Assembly: GCA_949126835.1 (NCBI GenBank)
Contig: OX421497.1
Coordinates: 29,516,742-29,580,741, forward strand
Origin: Anisus vortex
Taxonomy: Eukaryota > Mollusca > Gastropoda > Planorbidae
Length of the DNA stretch: 64,000 nucleotides
Direction: 5' to 3'
Shown: piece by piece, positions 23,601-38,600 of the stretch
How positions within the stretch are numbered: the stretch's first letter is position 1
Layout: every line of letters begins with the position of its first letter
Position numbers and translations under genes: made by a program
The notes under the pieces: model-generated
The model's input: the letters and a program-made list of their open reading frames with translations, nothing else
Told to the model about the DNA's origin: nothing
Database searches by the model: none

Positions 23601-26600
23601 CATACGTAAGTAAATTCTTTTTCAACGTTTTCATTATAAAAACTTATAATCAATAAAGTTATTCTTATTGTAAAATCACATATTATTATACGTTTAGTTT
23701 TAACAAAGCATTTTTAAAGGGAAATAAAACTCAATGTATTCCAAATGGAAATCAATAACTGCTGTAAAAAATTACAAGGGAACCTTTTTAAATCAATTCA
23801 TAATGCTCAGAGGGGAAAAAAATCTATTTACACATTACATTTTCTACGTCTTTAGTTCTAAATCATATTTGCATCTTAGAAAATAAAATGTTTGCTGTCG
23901 TTAAACTAAAAAGTATCAAGCCTTCAAAACTTATTTCAGCTGTTATGTTCATCTTGCATGTTATGTGACAAATGTTCCAATAACACAATTATGCAAATAC
24001 AGTCATCACCATAATATGTAATTATCCTACCATAAGTTTTTATGCCTGTGAAAATGGCGGTAATAAGAAGGATACAATTTAAATGTGTTTTAGGTGGAAG
24101 AAATGGAGTTTTATTTTACTATGTTTATTGAATCATTGGCTTGTATGTTACTTTCTAAAATACATTTTTTAACTTCTGGCCACAATTCAACGTGTTGTTG
24201 TTAATTAAAAATAAACAAGTGATCCTGCTATTTTATGAATTATTAGGATCTTTGAAAATCGCTCTGCGTGGCAAATTATGTTACGCGTGCCGTAGGTTGT
24301 CATTCGTGCTATAGTCCAGGGTCGGAAAACCTATGGCACGCGTGCCAGACTTGGTAATTATGATCGTACAATGCAAAAACGTATATATTTTTTGTTATAA
24401 TGCATATACGCATTTTATAGGAATTTGTTTACGAAGTGTCCCATACGTGGCACGCTAGCAGAAAATGGGCTAAATTAATCCTGCAATATAGCGAAAGTCA
24501 TGGTCGCTTACCTACACCTACGCAAGACGGAGGGGGTTCAAGCATGTTACTTGTTTGGTTAATTTGGACCACTTTTTGTGTATTCTCAATTTATTTGTTT
24601 TGCTATTTCAAAATATAGATATCGTGCTTACATTTGTTGGAAGCCTTAGTGTATTAACATACATATTACATAGAGTAACTAGAACTCGTAATGCCAATAT
24701 ATGGCTTCAGGATTTAGGGCATAGGATCCCTATTCCTGTAGAATAATTTTATTTTAATTTACCTAAGAAATAGTTCGTACAGTTATTACTCTGTTTCGAT
24801 AGTGAGGCTATACATCTTTCTCTATATTTATATATTGTGCCGGCCAAAAGTCAATTCAACATTTCTTTGCTGTCCGACTTCTAGATTAACTGACAATTAT
24901 CTATGGACATGGAGTGTCTCGGTGGAAGAAGAATTGGTAGATACTCACGTACCGGTGTACAGACATACTACCGGTAGGCGTTCAGTAGCCTTCCAGACCA
25001 CAACATCCAATCATAGCTACAACTCACTAAATATTTTTTACTTGCATTTCTTCCTGAACAGGTGACACGCATTTGGTTCAAGTTTACGATAAAATCTATC
25101 AAGCTAAAGAAGAAGTGATGAAAAAGAAGGATGACGAGCATTGCGGTGAGTTACTGTTTAAATTTTGGGTAAGAAGTTAACAAGTATGTGGTCAGATCTA
25201 AGAGATATTTTGATAAAACAATATATTTATATTGTTTAATTGATGATAACTGTATAGTTTTTGTAATATATTAATATCATTTTAAATATCGCGTGTTAAT
25301 AAATGTAAAATAAAATATATTTAAAAAAAAACACACACATAGGCCAGTTAGTACTTCGGTACGGACAATTCGTACAAGTAACTCTGGTGGTACTGGGGCA
25401 AGTGATGGTCCAATTTTCAATGTCCTAAACATGTTGCCAAGTTACAAGTGGTATCAAAATATTGCTGGACCAAAGAATGGTTCAGAGTGCGAATAATTTA
25501 AAAGTCACATACCTCTTTTTTATTACAACTGGTTAAATGTGATTTAACTCTAGAACTCGGGTACTGGTTAAACTCTATACTTATTGATCTCAAAATTTTT
25601 GCCACGGATTAACTCTAGACCATGGGCCACTGATTAACTCTATCTTATCACGCCGATTAACTCATAATTTATAGCCCACGGATTAACTCTTGATTCTATG
25701 ACGCTGACATAGTCTAGATTATCTTCCACTAATTAACTCTAGATTCTCGCTCACTTATTATTTCCTGATTATCAGCCACTGATTAACTAAAGATTCTCGG
25801 CCAGTGATTAAACTCATGATTGACAGCTACTGATTAACTCTTGATTTTCGACTACTGAGATTACCTCTAAATTTTTTTTATATAACTCTAGATTCTCGTC
25901 TACTGATTAAGTCTTATCTAGATTCTCGGCTACTTAATAACTCCTGATTGCACTACAGAACTTTATAATTTATATTCTTTTATGAAGGATCAAACTGGTT
26001 CGGACGGCTTATAGTTAAGAAAATCTACCAAAACTTGGACTAAGCAGAATCTAATTTCCAAAAAAAAAAAAAAAAATCCAAAAAAAACAAAAACATCAAA
26101 ATCAAATCAAATCAATTTTTTTTTACTAGTTTGTATTATTAGAGATAAAAATATTTGTTATAAGAACCAGCTTTAGTAAAGTCAGGATTTCAGATGGATG
26201 GTGTGCTATGGGTGAAGGTAGGTTAAGAAAGGGAGGGGGGAAGGGCGGGGCGGGAGGGGAGGGCTAATGTGAAAGGGAAATAAGAAATACTATTACACAA
26301 AAAAACAACTATTTATAACAAAAGATAAAATGTTAGTGTGTTTTTATAGAATGTGTTGGGCTTTTTTTTTAATAATAAAGCTACATTTTTATTTTTGTTG
26401 TTACATTCTGAAAATCTGTTATACAAAATTATAGCCTATTTTTTAATATAACATAGCACTTAAAAATATTTAGCACCAGATCTAGCTGAACTAGGGGCTA
26501 GGGGTAAGGGTGCTTTATGAAGTGTAATCTACCCTACTTGTTACTTCATACAATGATCTCTGCCATTGTTAACTCAGTTACATTTTAGGTAATTTCATAA

Positions 26601-29600
26601 ACACACGAAGTTGTCCTTTATTTAGACTTGTAATACAATGATCTCTGCCATTGTTAACTCAGTTACATTTTAGGTAATTTCATAAACACACGAAGTTGTC
26701 CTTTATTTAGACTTGTAATACAATGATCTCTGCCATTGTTAACTCAGTTACATTTTAGGTAATTTCATAAACACTCGAAGTTGTCCTTTATTTAGACTTG
26801 TAATACAATGATCTCTGCCATTGTTAACTCAGTTACATTTTAGGTAATTTCATAAACACACGAAGGTGTCCTTTATTTAGACTTATAATTTACTGGTCAT
26901 TCTTATTATAATCATCAAACCACGTGACTTTCGTCGTGATGGTGCTACGGTGGTGCGCGTAACCAGATTTCTCCATTCGTCCCGGTCAGAAGCCGTTTGC
27001 AGAAGCGTATCAAGTAGAGATGGGAATCGAACCCACATTTAGAAGTTTGGGTTCGATTCGGTTCGATGAGACCATAAGTTCGGGTTCGGTTCGGTTCGGT
27101 CGGATAGGTAAAAAACTTATTTCGGGTTCGGTTCGATAATAATTACATTTCGGGTTCCGTTCGGTTCGAAAACTACTGAACTCTTACAATGCTTGCGTTT
27201 TAATAAAACTGTTTTTTAAATAACAAAAGCAAAATTTTATTTTGGCCTACTATCCCCTCCCCTCTATATTACACTATTTGTATCTCCTCCAACCTCGCAA
27301 TGTTCTTTGTCTCACACTCTTCCAGTTTGTCATCTATGACATATAATCTGTATTTTTTTTTCACTCACAATAAGTGGCTGGAGTGTTTACCATGATGTCT
27401 AGTCAATGTATGGTGTGTTGTCAAATGAGATGTTAAATATACACCTTTCTACCCCCCCCCCACGCTTAGCTGCAATGTAATCCATTCACTCAATTTTAGC
27501 CACAGCGCCTTCGCTGTAGTAATGCAGTTGATATACTTTTAGGCTTCTTTTCGCTTCGCAAAATACATTTTGCCAATAACATACAAACAAATATATTTAT
27601 ATTTTCTTAAAAAAAAAAAAAATAAAAAAAAAAAAAAAAAACAACAACAACAAGGTAAGGTGCCTAGATCTTCAAAACTAAAAGCCAATAACTTACGTTT
27701 GGAATGAAAAAAACAAACAAGCTCTTGGGAAAAAAAGTCAAGACGTGTTATCACTGATTGTTATTATAATAAACACGCTAATTATTTTTGGTGGGGGAAA
27801 GGCTGCTAGGAAGTGGATGATGACAAGAGAGAAGATTAAAGCAGTATGACGTCGCAGAGGCGGGGAGAGCAATCATGCTTTTGTGATACATTTATCTAGG
27901 TCAGTTACGTTGACGGTCGGTCGATGTTTGTTTAAGCAAAGTTTTGTTTTTCTTTTTTTTGCCGCGCATTTCTACGTACATGAAAGCCAATGTAGTAAAG
28001 GGTGTTGGGGAAGGGATGGTTATACAAAAATAGTTCTTTTGTTTTTAATTACTATCAATACATATGTAATGAATACTTGCAAATTCTTGCTAGTGACAAG
28101 ATGAAAATATTTTTGTTTCTGTTACTTTTATATATGTTTGGTTCGGTGTCCATCCCTTTAAAGTTCGGATTCGGTTCGGTTCGGTCACCAGCAGAGTTCG
28201 GGTTCGGTTCGGTTCGGGGGAGACCACAGTTCGAGTTCCGTGTGTTCGGTTCGGGTTCGGTTTCGATTTCTATCTCTAGTATCAAGAGGTAGTTCGGTTC
28301 ACTCTTACAGGTTGTCCAACCACTTCTTTTTTTTCTAGCGAACTTTTCTGTGTGCTCCTTCCACTGTAGCTGGTAGGATGGTTTGGCCACGCCTAACAGT
28401 ATGACCAAACCATCTCAGCATTGGTCCTTTTACAGTTGAAAGCAGTGCTTCCTGTTTCTCCGCCATATTATGGACCTGGAGCAAGACATATTCATTTTTT
28501 TTTTCTTGACAAACTTATTTCTAATAGCTTTCTGTAGCATTTGTTCTGAAAGGCATGGATTCTTCTCTCAGCCTCTGCATTCAGCATCCACTGGTGCTCC
28601 TTTTAATAAGCAGCTCTCGAACTTACCGCCTTAAAGGGAGATAAGTGATTGGGTGCGAAATCGTGTGTTTGTGTGTGTGTGGGGGGGGGTCAATTGGTAA
28701 TCGCCCTTCCGTTTCCCCAGTTGACTTCAGACAACATAACTCAAGGTGTCTTCTTAAATTACAGGGAAATTAATGTCTGTCTGTGGGGGCGGAGCTGTAG
28801 TCGTTAGCAACGAGAAATACTACTGACGAAAAGTTTCTAAACTTGACAAAAAATGTATTACTTTAAGTGTGTGAATCGGTGCATAAGTTTATACTATTAT
28901 AAAAGGGTATTTTTTTAATTTTGGTTCCAATTGAGCAGGCATTTTATATAAATGAATAAAGCCTTTATTACATTTGGGCTATTTAAAACATTTAATTATA
29001 TTTTAATACTCTATGGAAGAAAATAACATATGCTTAGTTTATAGTCATGCAATTGGAAAAGCAATGCATGTATCTAATATATCAAGCTTCATTTTTGTGT
29101 TTGTTTGCTTGGAAAACGAATCTAAGTTTCCAAATATAAAGAAAAAAAACGTATTTAAATTCATTGTGATATAAAACATGCTATATATAAAATACGCTTT
29201 TGTTGTTTTTATTGTTGTTGTTGATTGTTTTGCTTACTTAGCTCGTCTACTCATTATCTCTAGATTCTAGTCTACTAATAAACGTTAGATTCTAGTCTAC
29301 TGATAAACTTTAGATTCTAGTCTACTAATAAACGTTAGATTCTAGTCTACTGATAAACTTTAGATTCTAGTCTACTGATAAACTTTAGATTCTAGTCTAC
29401 TGATAAACTTTAGATTCTAGTCTACTGATAAACTTTAGATTCTAGTCTACTAATAAACTTTAGATTCTAGTCTACTAATAAACGTTAGATTCTAGTCTAC
29501 TGATAAACTTTAGACTGTCGTCTGTTAATAAACGTTAGATTCTAGTCTACTGATAAACTTTAGACTGTCGTCTACTAATAAACGTTAGATTCTAGTCTAC

Positions 29601-32600
29601 TGATAAACTTTAGATTCTTGTATACTAATAAACTTTAGATTCTAGTCTGCTGATAAACTTTAGATTCTAGTCTACTGATAAACTTTAGATTCTTGTCTAC
29701 TAATAAACGTTAGATTCTAGTCTACTGATAAACTTTAGATTCTAGTCTACTAATAAACGTTAGATTCTAGTCTACTGATAAACTTTAGATTCTAGTCTAC
29801 TGATAAACTTTAGATTCTTGTCTACTAATAAACTTTAGATTCTAGTCTACTGATAAACTTTAGATTCTTGTCTACTAATAAACTTTAGATTCTAGTCTAC
29901 TGATAAACTTTAGATTCTAGTCTACTGATAAACTTTAGATTCTAGTCTACTGATAAATTTTAGACTGTCGTCTACTAATAAATTTTAGATTCTAGTCTAC
30001 TGATAAACTTTAGACTGTCGTCTACTAATCAATTTTAGATTCTAGTCTACTGATAAACTTTAGACTGTCGTCTACTAATAAATTTTAGATTCTAGTCTAC
30101 TGATAAACTTTAGACTGTCGTCTACTAATAAATTTTAGATTCTAGTCTACTGATAAACTTTAGACTGTCGTCTACTAATAAACGTTAGATTCTAGTTTAC
30201 TAATAAACTTTAGACTGTCGTCTACTAATAAACGTTAGATTCTAGTCTACTGATAACCTTTAGACTGTCGTCTACTAATAAACGTTAGATTCTAGTTTAC
30301 TAATAAACTTTAGACTGTCGTCTACTAATAAACGTTAGATTCTAGTTTACTAATAAACTTTAGACTGTCGTCTACTAATAAACTTTAGATTCTAGTCTAC
30401 TAATAAACTTTAGACTCTCGTCTACTAATAAACGTTAGATTCTAGTCTACTGATAAACGTTAGATTTTAGTCTACTGATAAACTTTATACTGTCGTCTAC
30501 TAATAAACGTTAGATTCTAGTCTACTGATAAACTTTAGACTGTCGTCTGTTAATAAACGTTAGATTCTAGTCTACTGATAAACTTTAGACTGTCGTCTAC
30601 TAATAAACGTTAGATTCTAGTCTACTGATAAACTTTAGACTGTCGTCTACTAATAAACTTTAGATTCTAGTCTACTGATAAACTTTAGATTCTAGTCTAC
30701 TAATAAACGTTAGATTCTAGTCTACTGATATACTTTAGACTGTCGTCTACTAATAAACGTTAGATTCTAGTCTACTGATAAACTTTATACTGTCGTCTGT
30801 TAATAAACGTTAGATTCTAGTCTACTGATAAACTTTAGACTGTCGTCTGTTAATAAACGTTAGATTCTAGTCTACTGATAAACTTTAGACTGTCGTCTAC
30901 TAATAAACTTTAGATTCTAGTCTACTGATAAACTTTAGACTGTCGTCTGCTAATAAACGTTAGATTCTAGTCTACTGATAAATTTGAGACTGTCGTCTAC
31001 TAATACACTTTAGATACTAGTCTACTGATAAACTTTAGACTGTCGTCTACTAATAAACTTTAGATTCTAGTTTACTAATAAACTTTAGACTGTCGTCTAC
31101 TAATAAACGTTAGATTCTAGTTTACTAATAAACTTTAGACTGTCGTCTACTAATAAACGTTAGATTCTAGTCTACTGATAAACTTTAGACTGTCGTCTAC
31201 TAATAAACGTTAGATTCTAGTTTACTAATAAACTTTAGACTGTCGTCTACTAATAAACGTTAGATTCTAGTTTACTAATAAACTTTAGACTGTCGTCTAC
31301 TAATAAACGTTAGATTCTAGTCTACTGATAAACTTTAGACTGTCGTCTACTAATAAACGTTAGATTCTAGTCTACTAATAAACTTTAGACAGTTGTCTAC
31401 TAATAAACGTTAGATTCTAGTCTACTGATAAACTTTAGACTGTCGTCTACTAATAAACGTTAGATTCTAGTCTACTGATAAACGTTAGATTCTAGTCTAC
31501 TGATAAACTTTAGATTCTAGTCTACTAATAAACTTTAGACTGTCGTCTATTAATAAACGTTAGATTCTAGTCTACTGATAAACTTTAGATTCTAGTCTAC
31601 TGATAAACTTTAGACTATCGTCTACTAATAAACTTTAGATTCTAGTCTACTAATAAACTTTAGACTGTCGTCTACTAATAAATGTTAGATTCTAGTCTAC
31701 TGATAAACGTTAGATTCTAGTCTACTGATAAACTTTAGATTCTAGTCTACTAATAAACTTTAGACTGTCGTCTACTAATAAACGTTAGATTCTAGTCTAC
31801 TGATAAACTTTAGACTGTCGTCTACTAATAAACGTTAGATTCTAGTCTACTAATAAACTTTAGACTGTCGTCTGTTAATAAACGTTAGATTCTAGTCTAC
31901 TGATAAACTTTAGACTGTCGTCTACTAATAAACGTTAGATTCTAGTCTACTGATAAACTTTAGACTGTCGTCTACTAATAAACGTTAGATTCTAGTCTAC
32001 TGATAAACTTTAGACTGTCGTCTACTAATAAACGTTAGATTCTAGTCTACTGATATACTTTAGACTGTCGTCTACTAATAAACGTTAGATTTTAGTCTAC
32101 TGATAAACTTTAGACTGTCGTCTGTTAATAAACGTTAGATTCTAGTCTACTGATAAACTTTAGACTGTCGTCTGTTAATAAACGTTAGATTCTAGTCTAC
32201 TGATAAACTTTAGACTGTCGTTTACTAATAAACTTTAGATTCTAGTCTACTGATAAACTTTAGACTGTCGTCTGTTAATAAACGTTAGATTATAGTATAC
32301 TGATAAACTTAGACTGTCGTCTACTAATACACTTTAGATACTAGTCTACTGATAAACTTTAGACTGTCGTCTACTAATAAACTTTAGATTCTAGTCTACT
32401 GATAAACTTTAGACTGTTGTCTACTAATAAACTTTAGATTCTAGTCTACTGATAAACTTTAGACTGTCGTCTACTAATAAACTTTAGATTCTAGTATACT
32501 AATAAACTTTAGACTGTCGTCTACTAATAAACTCTAGGTGCTCGTCTACTGATTAATCCTAGGTTCTCGGACACTGAATAACTCCTGTTTGAACTTCAGA

Positions 32601-35600
32601 ACTTTAGAAATTCATTCTGTTAGTAGGGTCGAAGTGGTATTAAATTTAAGAAAAAAAAACACACCAAAATCTTGACTAAGCAGAATCTAATTTTCAAAAA
32701 CAAGATCAAAAGCTAATCAAAGCAAGAACGTCTTTGCCGAGTCCATTTGATTAACACAGACAATGCTGTCAGGTCTTCTACCAGACCAAAAGTAAAGTAA
32801 AGTACACGTCGGACGAAATTGATCCATAAGGCCGGTGAAGAAGCGTTCACCAGTTTTTGTGGCCACGGCATACTAGGTTATTGTGTGGCCAGCTCAATGC
32901 CCAGACGCCTTTAATTTCACCTGAACTAGAGTCCTGTATCCATCAGAGCTGGGTGGACACTTGGGACACGCTCCAGACGACCCGAGAACAGGTCCTGGTC
33001 CTTCAGCATGTTTCGTACGCCAGTCGAACGCGCTGCCGCTCAGACAGCGTGCCCCATAGACACTGCTATAGATTGGATTTCAAATATATACGCCAATAGT
33101 GTAGAAAATGACGCACCTGTTATGTAAAAAAAATGATATCGAGACTACATATTTCCTTATTTTAAACGAACAGCTTAATCCTATCTGGGATAGATGGACT
33201 AAAAACGTTGTGTCTTGAGAATGGGAAGATTGACACATTGACATATAAAAACACTATCATTACCCCTAATGCGAGAACAAATGCATATAAATACTCTTTC
33301 TTCTCGGGTGGCATTCGGGCATGGAATGGGTTGCCTGAACAAACCAGGAAAACCAGTAACTTAAAATCATTTAAAACATTAATAAATATGCAAGTCTAGA
33401 CTCGGACCACGGATGAGCGTAGGACGCAATAATCTTCTTTATAGAAAAAGCGTCTGTAATATCTAAGATAAGATAATGTAAGACATAAGTAGGCTCTGGC
33501 CATCGGTTAGCGTAAAACCCAGTTATCTTCTGCATAGAAACATATACGCTGGGATAAGTTAAGATCAGATAGCATAATATATATTATCTAGAATCTAGAA
33601 GATCAGCTTATATTTTATTTAATAAAAAAAAGAAAAGCTGACACTATTATGTTCGTTATTATGTTCCTGAACAGTCTCCAGTAATTCTTTTTCCAATACA
33701 CTATTCTAATTTTCTAATATTTAAAACAAGCTAAACACAATAACAGCTACATAAAAAATACTAGGACGATAAACTGCTAGTATATAAAATGTAATGATAG
33801 AACAGTTGTCTTTCTTCAAAATATAAAATTACATCTTTCGCATCTCAAAACAAAGACATGTATGAGTATGCGACCTTGTTTTCGCGTCCTTGTTTCCGGT
33901 CAAGAAAATAATTACAAAAAGATCGTTCTACCCGATTCAAATGTTTTCCAAACAAAAACAAAGATACAACCTGCCAGGCAGGGCAAGATTTCCGGAATCA
34001 TTGTAGATGTCTTCTGGCTTGAAAGATGATTATCTCTGTAGGAGACAAAAATAATTGTCGTCCTTAAATTACTGGCATTCGATATTCCCCACAGAGGGTT
34101 GTAGTTCTGTACTGACTAGCACCAAACTTATTTCTTCTATGACCTGTTGGAAATAACTCTGAACTAGGTCAACAACTAAATCAGTTTAACGTATTTTAAA
34201 TAATTTGTGTCTGTGTATGTTTTCCACATTTATTTTAAAATTTTAGGTACACCTTTCACTGGCATGTATTTATAATGGAAATAAAGAAATAGAAGAAATG
34301 ATTTGTAGAGTCAGTAATGAAGTCAGGAATATATCATCTTATTTCATGATTCGAATTCTGGTAATCCTAAACTGAACAGAGAAGAGAGATAGATATTTCT
34401 GGATTTGTTTTGTTAAAAAAAATTGTTTGGTTCATAGGAGGAACCTAGAAATGGAGTAATTGCCCATTTGTTTGTTTCTTACATCTACTAGATTCTCAGT
34501 AAAGTAAATCAAGACATACTGCTGTCTTAGTTAGGAACTATTCATTCTTTCTTCAAAGATATACTGCTGTCTTAGTTAGGAACTATTCATTCTTTCTTCA
34601 AAGATATACTGCTGTCTTAGTTAGGAACTATTCATTCTTTCTTCAAAGATATACTGCTGTCTTAGTTGGGAACTATTCATTCTTTCTTCAAAGATATACT
34701 GCTGTCTTAGTTAGGAACTATTCATTCTTTCTTCAAAGATATACTGCTGTCTTAGTTAGGAACTATTCATTCTTTCTTCAAAGATATACTGCTGTCTTAG
34801 TTAGGAACTATTCATTCTTTCTTCAAAGATATACTGCTGTCTTAGTTAGGAACTATTCATTCTTTCTTCAAAGATATACTGCTGTCTTAGTTGGGAACTA
34901 TTCATTCTTTCTTCAAAGATATACTGCTGTCTTAGTTAGGAACTATTCATTCTTTCTTCAAAGATATACTGCTGTCTTAGTTAGGAACTATTCATTCTTT
35001 CTTCAAAGATATACTGCTGTCTTAGTTAGGAACTATTCATTCTTTCTTCAAAGATATACTGCTGTCTTAGTTGGGAACTATTCATTCTTTCTTCAAAGAT
35101 ATACTGCTGTCTTAGTTAGGAACTATTCATTCTTTCTTCAAAGATATACTGCTGTCTTAGTTAGGAACTATTCATTCTTTCTTCAAAGATATACTGCTGT
35201 CTTAGTTAGGAACTATTCATTCTTTCTTCAAAGATATACTGCAGTCTTAGTTAGGAACTATTCATTCTTTCTTCAAAGATATACTGCTGTCTTAGTTAGG
35301 AACTATTCATTCTTTCTTCAAAGATATACTGCAGTCTTAGTTAGGAACTATTCATTCTTTCTTCAAAGATATACTGCAGTCTTAGTTAGGAACTATTCAT
35401 TCTTTCTTCAAAGATATACTGCTGTCTTAGTTAGGAACTATTCATTCTTTCTTCAAAGATATACTGCAGTCTTAGTTAGGAACTATTCATTCTTTCTTCA
35501 AAGATATACTGCTGTCTTAGTTAGGAACTATTCATTCTTTCTTCAAAGATATACTGCTGTCTTAGTTAGGAACTATTCATTCTTTCTTCAAAGATATACT

Positions 35601-38600
35601 GCAGTCTTAGTTAGGAACTATTCATTCTTTCTTCAAAGATATACTGCTGTCTTAGTTAGGAACTATTCATTCTTTCTTCAAAGATATACTGCAGTCTTAG
35701 TTAGGAACTATTCATTCTTTCTTCAAAGATATACTGCAGTCTTAGTTAGGAACTATTCATTCTTTCTTCAAAGATATACTGCTGTCTTAGGAACTATTCA
35801 TTCTTTCTTCAAAGATATACTGCTGTCTTAGGAACTATTCATTCTTTCTTCAAAGATATACTGCAGTCTTAGTTAGGAACTATTCATTCTTTTTATCAAA
35901 GATATACTGCTGTCTTAGGAACTATTCATTCTTTCTTCAAAGATATACTGCAGTCTTAGTTAGGAACTATTCATTCTTTCTTCAAAGATATACTGCTGTC
36001 TTAGGAACTATTCATTCTTTCTTCAAAGATATACTGCAGTCTTAGGAACTATTCATTCTTTCTTCAAAGATATACTGCAGTCTTAGTTAGGAACTATTCA
36101 TTCTTTCTTCAAAGATATACTGCTGTCTTAGTTAGGAACTATTCATTCTTTCTTCAAAGATATACTGCAGTCTTAGTTAGGAACTATTCATTCTTTCTTC
36201 AAAGATATACTGCTGTCTTAGGAACTATTCATTCTTTCTTCAAAGATATACTGCTGTCTTAGGAACTATTCATTCTTTCTTCAAAGATATACTGCTGTCT
36301 TAGTTAGGAACTATTCATTCTTTCTTCAAAGATATACTGCAGTCTTAGTTAGGAACTATTCATTCTTTCTTCAAAGATATACTGCTGTCTTAGGAACTAT
36401 TCATTCTTTCTTCAAAGATATACTGCAGTCTTAGTTAGGAACTATTCATTCTTTCTTCAAAGATATACTGCTGTCTTAGGAACTATTCATTCTTTCTTCA
36501 AAGATATACTGCTGTCTTAGATAGGAACTATTCATTCTTTCTTCAACTTTATTCTCATTTCCTTTTTTTTTTGTTAAATGTTTTTTAGAGTCATTACACA
36601 AACACTTCCATAAAGTGGAGACTAAAAAAAAAAATGACTTCAGCTACAATATTCGTTTTATTGTCTCGTTTATTTTTACTCAACTTTACCGACATGTTAC
36701 TTCTTACACTAGATGACATTGTATTAAGTTTAGTATCTCAACATTAAACGTAGGTTCAATGATCTGATTGCTTTATCTGATTGGTAATTTTCAACGACTG
36801 TCATAAAAGACTTAAAAGAAATTAAATTAAACATTTCGCCATCACTGTGAGACAATGATAGACAGACTAAGACAGTTTATACAGGATATAAAAAATCTGA
36901 ACAGACGGCTCATGCGATCTTCGCTCACACTCTCCCAGTACAGCTTCCAGATCATGTAGCCCAGTGGCAATGAAAACCACCTAACCGATTTCCTTTCCCT
37001 ACTATTGCGCCCCCTCCCCCAATCATAGAAGCGAAAACCTCAACTCCCAACTCTCCCAGGTTCTACCCCGACATCCCACCGCCGGAGAGAGCGACACTAA
37101 TAGTAGAGACAGATGTCATTCACTCACTGATGACATGGCGGCTCAACAAGGCGGCGGTGATGTGGTGGGCTAAGAAAATGCCAAATTTACTCGGGCTAGT
37201 CCCATGGCACAGTTACCCATAATAGCTTAAACTTGATACAACTACAATTAGATCTTAGCTTTAGCGGTACCACTCAGAACTGCAAGAGAGATAACCGCTG
37301 TGAGGACTACTTAAAGGAAAAAATAAGAAGAAGAAGAAAAAGACGTCTTATGATATGTCATGTAATCATAGCATAATGTTAAAAGCCTTTTAAAGAACAT
37401 CCTGATCATTAAGTTTTAGCTGGAGATTTTGTGTGTTTCACATCACACTTTCTGCTATCAATGACAACATGTCAGCATTCAACATGTCCCTTGTATTTTA
37501 GGACAAAATGTTAGACAGATATACATTTTTAATCAATAAAAATGGATGAATAATTATATGCTGACCAATTATATTGTCCCCAATTAATATTTTCATGGAC
37601 ACATTTTAAACTGCCCCGTAATATTCTGTCAAACTCAGGAGCGAAGCCATATTTTTTTTCCAGGGGGGGGGGGGGTGAACTTTAGCCTGACAAACATTTA
37701 CCAAATTTTTGGCAAATTTAGTACATATTTATTAAAAATCTGTTAAAAAAGATTTTTTTTTTAATTCCAGGGGGGCCTAGCTCCCATCAGCCCCCCCCCC
37801 TACCCTGTGGCTTTGCCCCTGGTCAAACTTTATCCTATCAAATTAGAGTCAGTTTAATTATATCTTATTTTCTATTGTGTAAAATCTATTCAGTTAAATT
37901 CCATTTAAAAAAAAAAATTATCTATTCTCTGACAAAAGTATTTTTTTGCTATCCAGTATGCAAAATCCTCTGCGAGAAACCCCATGCTGTGTTGAAATTC
38001 CAGTCTGCCCGATTGTTCTCAGCCACATCTATTGTGTCAAATTAAAATTATCAATGAGCTTTGCTTTGTTCTTCTATATTCTACTCCGCCCAACTTTGTT
38101 AACTATACAAACAGCCACTTAATCGTTTCGTTTTCACAGGTACTAAAACATTCGAACCGCCTGTTTATGACCGAGTTGTCTGATTTGTCTTTATTGGTGA
38201 AGCATTGAACGTTTGACCAACATTAAATTAGTCTTACTTGGTGACATAACCAACAACGGTTTCCCGTGGCTGGTGCTGAAAGATTAGCACAAATATTACG
38301 TAATAGAGACCGGGATATATAATGCTAGAGTAATTTTTCATTATATAATTGACTATTATCGCCTCAGAAACATATATTCACAGTTTTTGGCTTCTTTTCT
38401 TGTCGTGTCGTATTATATATTCATATATTTATAGTTTAATAGAATTATAAAAGCAGCTGATGTTATTCAATAGTCCAGCAGTATAAGACAAATAAAGAAG
38501 ATATAATTGTTTGCTTAAACATCTTACATCACTGATGCAAAATAAGTATAGCATTAAATCATTATTTGACATTAAAACAAGAAATTAGGAGAATGTTTTT

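Larger units (their letters stand above)
17983..25061 (+). other. Intron 2
   Basis: 7.1 kb. Holds a 52-bp tandem duplication, a SINE fragment, a (TTTATG)n array, purine (GA)n tracts (about 20630-20665 and 21720-21900), a MITE with a nested SINE, an 83-bp tandem duplication, a LINE fragment and two abutting hAT ends. The main ones are listed separately. Confidence 0.7.

Noticed and set aside
29240..36546. CRISPR-like arrays
   Set aside because: Units are directly contiguous without unique spacers, in an intron of a eukaryotic gene; these are minisatellites.
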